A stretch of DNA of 64,000 nt from Pleodorina starrii (Eukaryota; Chlorophyta; Chlorophyceae; Chlamydomonadales; Volvocaceae): NCBI GenBank assembly GCA_030267565.1, contig BRXU01000031.1, forward strand, positions 372,001 through 436,000, read 5' to 3'. Of this stretch, positions 57,101-64,000 are shown piece after piece. Numbering within the stretch: the first letter of the stretch is position 1; each line of letters begins with the position of its first letter. The position numbers and the translations under genes were made by a program. The notes under the pieces are model-generated. The model was given only the letters and a program-made list of their open reading frames with translations. It had not been told where the DNA came from and did no database searches.

Positions 57101-60100
57101 GGGGTTACGGGGTCGACGCCCGCGGGCGACGACGCAGCGTCCCCCTCCCCAGACGACGCGCTGGCCTCGCCCGTCGCCGGCGGCGCGTCTGCTGGGGGGC
57201 CCAGCGTTCGGCAGCCTGCGCCGCCGCACGCGCGGATGGCGCCTGGCCTGTCAGCCGGCGGCGTGGGGTCTATGTCGGGCAACAGCAGGCCCCAGTCGCC
57301 GCTGCTGAGGTCGAGGCCGGTCAACCTGATGCCCACGATGCACCAGGTGGGTCAGCCGGTGGGTGTGAAAGGGGAAGGCGCAGCGGTGGAACGAAAGGGG
57401 GGGCTGACGGCGGGTGCAGGAGAAGGAAAAAGCATGTAAAGGGCGCCGAGATGGTGGCCGAGCAAAGCGCACCCCACCTCCGAATCGAGAGGGCCTTTAG
57501 AAGGAAGAACCACCTGAGGTTCAGGGGTGGGGTGCGGTTGGGTGGGTTGTGAGGAAGCAACGAAGCCGGGGGGTTGACGACAGTGGGAGGGGGTACCGCG
57601 CTCGTAAGATGTCAAGGTGGGCCAGCTGCCGCGGTTGCGTTGTTGGGTCGGTGCAAGGTCGGACGGACATTCGATGTCCGCTCCTTGGGTCGGCATGCAA
57701 GGGGGTTGGATGATATAGGGCGGGGCGCGGACTGGACTGGGCGAGTCTTCCACGGTCATGCCGGTTGGACACGTTCCCAGTGGCCCGCTATGCCGCGACG
57801 TCTCTGGCCTTGCCGCTACCGCTGCCGGTGCCTCTGCGGCTGCTGCTGCGGCCGTTGCTCCTCTCGGCACCATCAATGACGCCCGCCTCAACCCCTCCTG
57901 TCGCAGGGCGGCCCGGCCCCGGCGCCGTCCCCCGTCCCAGCGGGCCACGCCTCCGCCGGCGGCGCGGAGCGCCCCCAAACGCCCAATCGGGGCGCGCCCT
58001 CCGCCGCCGCGTCTGGCGGCGGCGGCATCGCCGCCGTCGCTGCTGCCGCGATCGCCGCCGCCGCCGCCACCGCTGCACCGCTCAGCGCCAGCGCCCTGCC
58101 CGTCCTCAAGGGTCACAGCAGCGGCCGCGTGTCAATGCCGTCAGGCATCCTGGTGCCGGCCACGTCACCGGGGCTGGATGCGGAGGCCTCCGCCAGTACC
58201 GTCGCCACCGGGCTGATAACGGCGCGAAAGAGCCACCGCTTCTCCGCGCCAGGCTACGATCCTTCGGCGATCCCCTCCGCCGCCGGCGTGACGCTGCTGG
58301 CGGCTCCGGAGGACATCAACAACGTCAGCATCGGCGACATCGTGCCGGTGGCGGCGGCGCCGGCGGCGGCGCCGCCGCCGCGGCCGCCGTCGGCGATGTC
58401 GGGCAGCGGCCTCAAGCGCTGGGATTCGCCGCGGTTCAACCGCCGCGGAGAGGCCAGTGAGGGGCAGACGCCGCCGGCGACGTCACGGAGCCCCCTCAGC
58501 GCCCGGCGGGGACCGCCTGCCTCCGCCATTGCCGCGGAGGAGATGGGCATGGTATCGCGGGCGCAGTCCTGGGCCGGTCCGTCGCCGAGTCAGGCACTGA
58601 ACGCCGCCACCGGCGGCGGCGGAGGCGGAGGCGGCGGCGGCGGCCACTCGCGCAGCACCGGAAACGACCCCAACATGCCGACGTCGCCGCAGGGCGCTGG
58701 CGGCAGCGTCGTGCCGGCGCCGCCGGCGCTGCCGTCGCCGGTCAACCGCAACCCGCGCAAGCGGCGCGAGTCGGGGCTCGGCCTCAGCGGCAGCGCCTCG
58801 ACCTACTCGCTGCCGCAGGCGAGCAACCCGCACCCGCCCAGCGCCCGCAGCCTGGTTCGCAGCCCCACGGCGATCGGGGACGGCTACAGCAGCTCCTCCG
58901 CCGCCGCTGCCGTACTGGCGGCGGCAGCGAGGGCCGCCGTCGCCAGGTCGTCGTCGCGCGGCCGACAAGGCAACAGCCCCTCGCGCGCCGGAAGCGCTTT
59001 CAGCCCGGGACGTCTGGGCAGTGCCGTCAGCCCTGCGCGACTGGGAAGTGCTGTCAGCCCGACACGGGTCGGCAGCGCGGTGTTGACTTCGGCGGCGGCG
59101 GTGGCGGCGGCGGCGGCCGGGAGCGCGCGCCGCCGGGGCCGCGTCGGTGCCAAGGGCGAGTCGGGTCAGCTTGCGCTCGTGGGCAGGACGTCGACGGCGG
59201 CGGCAGTGGCGGTGTACGGCGACCGGCGCGGCAGCGCGGTGGAGAAGAAGGGCTTGCGCAGCCGCAGCAGCACCATTCGGAAGATGGTCCGGGACGGCCA
59301 CAGCGACCAGCTGTTGAAGCGGTCCGAGCAGGAGGTACGGCAGTACGGCACGGGGGTGGGGTCCGGCAGCGCAAGGGCCGGTGTGCGTGTTGGAGGCGGT
59401 GGGGTGGCCGGCAGATTGTGTTCGGAAAAAGCCGGCGGGCGAAGGGGCGGGCGAGGGGCAGCCTGGACGTCGGAAGGGATGGGAGAAGGGGCAAGGGGGG
59501 CGGCTGCAAAGTGGGCGGCGCGCCTGGGGGCGGAGGCTTGTGGGAGCGTGGACGTGGGTGCACGCAGGAGTGACTGGGCGGGGCGGGCGCGCCGGCTGAC
59601 GGGCCAGCGGCAGGAGCCGCGCATCACAGCGCAGCAAACCAAAGTAAAGCAAAGCGCAGTGCAGCGAAGGGCAGTGCAGCGAAGGGCAGCACGACTGTTT
59701 CGCGCGCCGTTTCCTTCTCGCCAACACCACCACCACCACCACCACCACGCCCGTGCCTCGTCTTACGGTGCTGTAAGGTATGCGTAACGCTACGTATCGC
59801 TGCGTCTTGGGTCCTGGGTCCATTCGCTTACGTCGCCTCCGTCCCTCCTCGCTGCGGTGTCTTGCTTACGGTGTTGCCCTCCCTTGACACTTGACCCTGC
59901 CTCTCTGCCGCCGCAGACCGCCAATTTGGAGAGGCCCCTCCGTATGATGCACCTCTTTGCCAACCGCGCCAACTCGCGCTGGGTGGAGGAGTGGGGGGGT
60001 GCGCCCCCAGCCGCCGCCGCCGGCGCCTCCCACTCCTCCTCAGCCCTCACAGCGTTCGGCGGCGGCGCGTCGTCGTTTGCCGGAGCGAGCCTGGGCGGCG

Positions 60101-61175
60101 GCGGTCTGGGCTGGGATCCGCCGTACGTGTACGACGCAGCACGGTTCTCGGTGTCGGTCGGCGCGGCGGCGGCGTCGGTGTTCAGGGCGGAGCTTGCGAC
60201 AATGCTGCGCGCGGGGCGGATGGCCGTACAGGTGCGTGGTTTGTTTCCGTACAGTACGTTTGCTGTATACGCGTCGCAAATGCCCGGCCACCATGCGCTT
60301 TCCCGCCGGCGGCGTAATGTGGCTGGCTGGCGGGCGGGCCATCCCTGGGGTCCGTGACCCATGACCCAAAAGCCCTAGAGCCCAACCCTGACGCGCTCCT
60401 CCCCTGCCCTGTTCCTGGCCTGCCCTTGTCCTGGCCTGCCATGCCCCTGTGCCCTGTCTGTCTGTCTGGCTGGCTGGCTGCCCTCGCAGCTCCTGGCAGG
60501 GGAAGAGCAGATCACGCTGGGGAACGGGCCGCCGCAGCCGCTGTGGAGCGCCGACCCGTGGGACCTCATCGCCACGTCCTTCCCCGCAAAGGTAACGACA
60601 CCGGTTCCGACCCCGAGTTATTTGTTGTTCCTCCTCGCAACGAACTGCAACCAACTGAAAATACCGTATTCGCGAGTTAAGATGGACCAGCGAGAGTGAA
60701 GACCAGCTCGCCTCCCCTCCCCACGCCATCTGGCGTGCAGGTGGCTGCAACTGCAGCCACTGTCGATGCGACGTCAAACGCTCTTAAGAGCTCTTGAGCC
60801 CCCAACCCCCTATACGTGGATAACCTATCCTCCCAACACCTATCTCCCCACAGGTCGCCAACGCCGACCGAGTGCGTCACGTGGGCATGGGTCCCCGCCT
60901 GGTGATGGCCATGGTGTCGGCGGTGGAGGCGATCGGGGGCGCCGAGGCCGCGTCCAAGCTGGTGGTGGTGCTGCACATCAATGACACGCAGCAGGAGGAG
61001 GTGGTGCGGGAGCTGAGGTACCGCAAGTTCTGCGGGTGCGTGGGCGGCTGGGTGGGTGGGTGTGGGTAGTAAGGATGAGGAAGATGCCGCAGCGGAGGAT
61101 GGGACGGATGGAGGAAGGGATGGGGGCGGAAGCGGCTGGCTGGAGGAAGGGCACCATGGAGGGCAGGCACCATGC

Positions 61176-61208
<33 letters not shown>

Positions 61209-63646
61209 CGCGGCGGGGGTTCCGCTGACAAGGATCCACTGAAAGCCACCGGGCTGGATTGCGGTCGGCTGCAGGTTGCGCCCCGAGAACCTGCTGCTGT
61301 TGGTGGAGCGCCGGCGGCCGGGCTACTACTGGGACGCCAAGCGGACGGTCTTCGTGCCCGACCCCTCCTCGCCGCTCGCCTCCGCCGGCAGCGGCTACGC
61401 CATCATGCAGCTCGTCTGGCAGCACGAGGCGCTCGCCGCCACGGCGGACGAGCAGGTGGCGGCGCCCTCGACGGAGGCGCCCTCCTGGGCCTCGGCCGGC
61501 GGCGCCGCCGCCGCCGCCGCCGCGGCAGCGGCGGCAGCGGCGCCGCTGGAGCTGGCGCCGCTGGGTACCTCTGTTCTGGAGTTTCTCTCCCGCCGCGGTG
61601 TCCAGTGGCTGCTGACGCGGCGCCTGCGCGACATCAATCTTTACAACCCGGACATGACGCTGGATTCGGAGCTACTGTCGTACTCGCTGTACCTGCACGA
61701 GCACCTCGGGGCTAACATGGCGGTCCAGGTGGAGACCGCCGACACCGTCGGCAGCGCGCGCACGGCGCAGACGGGCATCGTGATGGCGCCGCCGCGGCAG
61801 CGGCGTGCCAACGGCGCGGCGGCGGCGGGCTTGGGGCCGTCGTCGCGGCCGGGCACGTCCGGCGGCCCGCGCCGCGCCGTGACGTACTCGCCGGGGTACG
61901 GCAGCGGGCCGGGAGCGGGCGGTGGCGCGCCGATGCGGGCGGGTAGCGACGTGTCGGCCTGGTCTCAGCCGGAGGGCGGCGCTGGCGGGGGGCTGCATCC
62001 GCACATGGTGGTGGATGTGAAGCACGGCGACACGTCGGTGAGTGAGGTTTGGTGGTGGGTCGGTGAGCGAGGTTTGGTAGTGGGTCGGTGGGTCGGTGAG
62101 TGAGGTTTGGTGGTGGGTCGGTGGGTCGGTGAGCGGGGTTCGGTGAGTGGTTCTCCGGTGGGTCGGTGAGTGAGGTTTGTCGGTGGGTCGGTGAGCGAGG
62201 TTTGGTGGTGGGTCGGTGGGTCGGTGAGTGGTTTGTCGGTGGGTCGGTGAGCGAGGTTTGGTGGTGGGTCGGTGGGTCGGTGAGTGATTCTCGGTGGGTC
62301 GGTGGGTCGGTGAGGGAGGTTTGGTGGTGGGTCGGTGGGTCGGTGAGTGGTTCTCCGGTGGGTCGGTGGGTCGCGGTTGGTGTGCTGTGCCGTTGCGTGT
62401 TTGGGGGCTGGTGCTGCCACCGGAGTTGTGTCATCGGCTTCTGGGGTCATACGCTTTCTGGGTGGGGCCGTGTCTGTGTGTGTGGGGGGGGGGAGAGAGG
62501 GGCGGGGCAGACACTTTGGGCTTCCAGGGTTTTCCTTTCCGCCTCCTCCCTTTCTCCACATTCCCTTCTCCCCTCCCCCACTTCCTCCCGCTGTTTCCCT
62601 TAACTTAGGGTTTTCTCTCCCTCTCCCTCTTCCCCCCCCGCCCCGCCCCCCGCCCCGCCCCGCACAGACCCCCCGCACCCTGCAGATGCTCACCGATCTG
62701 CGAACCCGCGGCAAAGGCAAGCTGGTGGTCAGCACGCGGAGGTACCTGTGGAGGGTGGACGTACTACAGGGTGAGACAGAGGGCGGGGGAGAGGGCGGGG
62801 GAGAGAGCGGGCGGGTGGGAGGGCGAATGATTGGTCGAGCGAGCGGGTGCAGCGCCACGGCAGTGGGGGAAAGGGCCTTGACCAAGGGGAGGGCCTGGGC
62901 GCCTGGCCCTGGCGACCAGACGCAACGAGGCGCACCGGCTCGGCACCTCCTCATCCTCATGGACGCTGCCGGCTCCTGCCCGCGCGCTTGCTGAAGCACC
63001 GGGGGCGACGCAATAGCGTTGCTGTGCGTGTTCCTTCGTCCCCGCGCCACCCCCGTCCCAACCTCCTTTCTCCTCCAGCCCTGGTCCGCGCCCATCCGTT
63101 CCATCGTCAGCCAGCCTGCCAGCCTGCCTGCCTGCCTGCCTGCCAGTCCGCGACACCTTTGCCCCCGACGTATCCTCCTCCCCCCCCCCAAACCCGTTGT
63201 TCCGCCTGAAAGCACGAGCTCTTCGGACAGCACAGCAGGGCTGCAAGTGGCAAGAAAACGCTCTATCACCCGCACTCTCCTGCTTGGCCCATCCCGTAAC
63301 CCCTTTTCCCCCCTTTCCCCGTCTCCCCTTCTCCTCCGCCCTCCGCCCTCCGCCCTCCCCTTCCGTTCGCTAACGCCGTCTCCGTCTCCGCTGCGGTATC
63401 TTCGTCTTTCCACGTCCCTCTCCGCCTCACCGCGCCTCCGCAGCCCTGGTGCAGCGCACCAGCGTGTTCCACCCCAACCTGGATGTGTCGGGCGACCTGG
63501 CCTACCTCACATTCGACATGGCCGACCTCACGGCGGCCACCGACGGCGGCGCGCGCTGCGTGGCGATGTCGGCGGGCGGGCGGGCGGTGCGGATGCTGGG
63601 CTCGGCCAACGACCTGGAGGAGCTGATGGGGGCCATACTGGCGCAG
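54131..63646 (+). CDS. Large, probably N-myristoylated protein of unknown family (partial; continues past window)
   Basis: Exons: 54131-54239, 54441-54561, 54654-54761, 55386-55757, about 56587-56811, 57056-57346, 57907-59334, 59917-60231, 60490-60591, 60854-61017, 61275-62037, 62668-62770, 63444-63646; about 1,430 residues so far. It starts MGAGASAQS, a good N-myristoylation signal (Gly2, Ser6), and a short charged helical region follows. A basic segment (RILRAKRKAMM...RGRKYRTRG) lies near residue 240. A ~475-residue disordered Ala/Ser/Arg-rich exon has tandem GRLGSAVSPARLGSAVSP-type motifs. The conserved-looking C-terminal half then carries WSADPWDLIATSFPAK, VVVLHINDTQQEEVVRELR, RPENLLLLVERRRPGYYW and ARCVAMSAGGRAVRMLGSAN. 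I recognise no family. Junctions either side of the 56587-56811 exon are unresolved: the phases do not match with simple GT donors. Confidence 0.82.
59809..59858 (+). repeat. Dispersed intronic repeat, diverged copy
   Basis: GGGTCCTGGGTCCATTCGCT, then TACGTCGCCTCCGTCC and CGCTGCGGTGTCTT. Same order of words as the copies at 24850 and 63362; in an intron of the myristoylated-protein gene. Confidence 0.65.
61171..61206. repeat. (TC)n microsatellite
   Basis: About 17 TC dinucleotides in the intron before the exon at 61275. Confidence 0.95.
62037..62372 (+). repeat. Tandem array of a 5'-splice-site-like unit
   Basis: Repeats of GGTGGGTCGGTGAGTGAGG plus TTTGGTG begin exactly at the exon end TCG|GTGAGT. 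Most units recreate TCG|GTGAGT or TCG|GTGAGC, giving roughly ten donor-like sites in 336 bases. Confidence 0.88.
63362..63402 (+). repeat. Dispersed intronic repeat, well-preserved copy
   Basis: TCCGTTCGCTAACGCCGTCT then CCGTCTCCGCTGCGGTATCTT. Nearly identical to parts of 15121-15175 (reverse) and 24850-24908, and in the intron before the last visible exon. Confidence 0.85.
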
Positions 63647-63812
63647 GTGGGGCGGTGCGGTGCGGTGGGTTGGGGCAGGGTGGGGGCAGGGTGGGGGCGG
63701 TGCGGTGCGGTGGGTTGGGGCAGGGTGGGGGCGGTGGGTGCGGTGCGGTGGGGTGCGGTGCGGTGGGGGCGGTGGGTTGGGGCAGGGTGGGTGGTGCGGT
63801 GCGGTGCGGCCT
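63647..63812 (+). repeat. GGTGCGGTGCGGTGGG array after the last exon
   Basis: Imperfect repeats of GGGGCAGGGTGGGGGC and GGTGCGGTGCGGTGGGTT start at the donor of the exon ending 63646 and repeat a CAG|GTGGGG-like motif. From 63813 to 64000 I see only intron-like sequence ending in a CA-rich stretch. Confidence 0.85.
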
Positions 63813-64000
63813 TGCTTAATTTTGGCTGGCTGGCTGGCTGGGGGCGGCGTGTCGGTCCGGCTGGGCTTGAAGGCCACGCATCGACCCAAGGAAACGCCTC
63901 CGGGCGGCTCGGCCTGCCCTCAACCCCACCGTCAACCCCCCGCTGCGCCAACTCTGCCGCCGCCTCGCTCCCTCCAAAACATACAGACACACACACGCAC

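Noticed and set aside
61965..63413. 482-codon open frame on the minus strand
   Set aside because: Mostly the reverse of the splice-donor-like tandem array (PTHHQTSLTDPPT repeats) and of exons of the plus-strand gene.

Overview
The window looks like nuclear DNA of a chlamydomonadalean (volvocine-type) green alga. The support is a GC-rich genome with many short exons, GT-AG introns with G-rich donors, long alanine/glycine/proline homopolymer runs inside conserved proteins, a proline-rich wall-type secreted protein, a ciliary dynein regulatory complex subunit, and abundant tandem repeats in introns. No prokaryotic operon, CRISPR array or complete mobile element was found. Exon boundaries were worked out by hand from splice signals, reading phase and family conservation. 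They are models, not transcript evidence.

Layout. (1) 20353 down to the left edge, minus strand: the first ~2,300 codons (32 exons) of a sacsin-like giant chaperone with two visible ATPase/repeat modules; its 3' end lies outside the window. (2) 20939-27663, plus: a PhoD-like metallophosphatase of 12 exons with a polyglutamine-rich insert. (3) 27664-31075: a gene-poor, less GC-rich stretch with several perfect short palindromes. (4) 31076-31891, plus: a small secreted proline-rich protein. (5) 32822-35084, plus: a four-helix membrane protein of unknown role. (6) 36629-36968, minus: a tentative 67-residue single-helix protein. (7) 37529-38296, minus: an intronless serine-rich protein of unknown role. 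(8) 38765-41383, plus: a secreted CAP/PR-1-type protein. (9) 42800-45094, minus: a stand-alone EMAP-II-type tRNA-binding protein with a transit-like N terminus. (10) 45478-48773, plus: DRC5/TCTE1, a leucine-rich-repeat subunit of the ciliary nexin-dynein regulatory complex. (11) 51499-53810, minus: an organellar mTERF-family protein whose second intron carries a tRNA-Pro(CGG) gene. (12) 54131 to the right edge, plus: a large, probably N-myristoylated protein of no recognised family, continuing past the window.

The genes do not form a pathway. Four pairs are clearly divergent and share short upstream intervals (sacsin/PhoD, serine-rich/CAP, tRNA-binding/DRC5, mTERF/myristoylated gene). Two pairs are convergent (CAP/tRNA-binding, DRC5/mTERF). 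The most unusual layer is the introns. Several tandem arrays sit against splice junctions, and one array repeats a 5' splice-site motif many times. A short dispersed repeat recurs in introns of at least three of the genes. A block conserved at nucleotide level links the two sacsin modules and runs into the adjacent intron.
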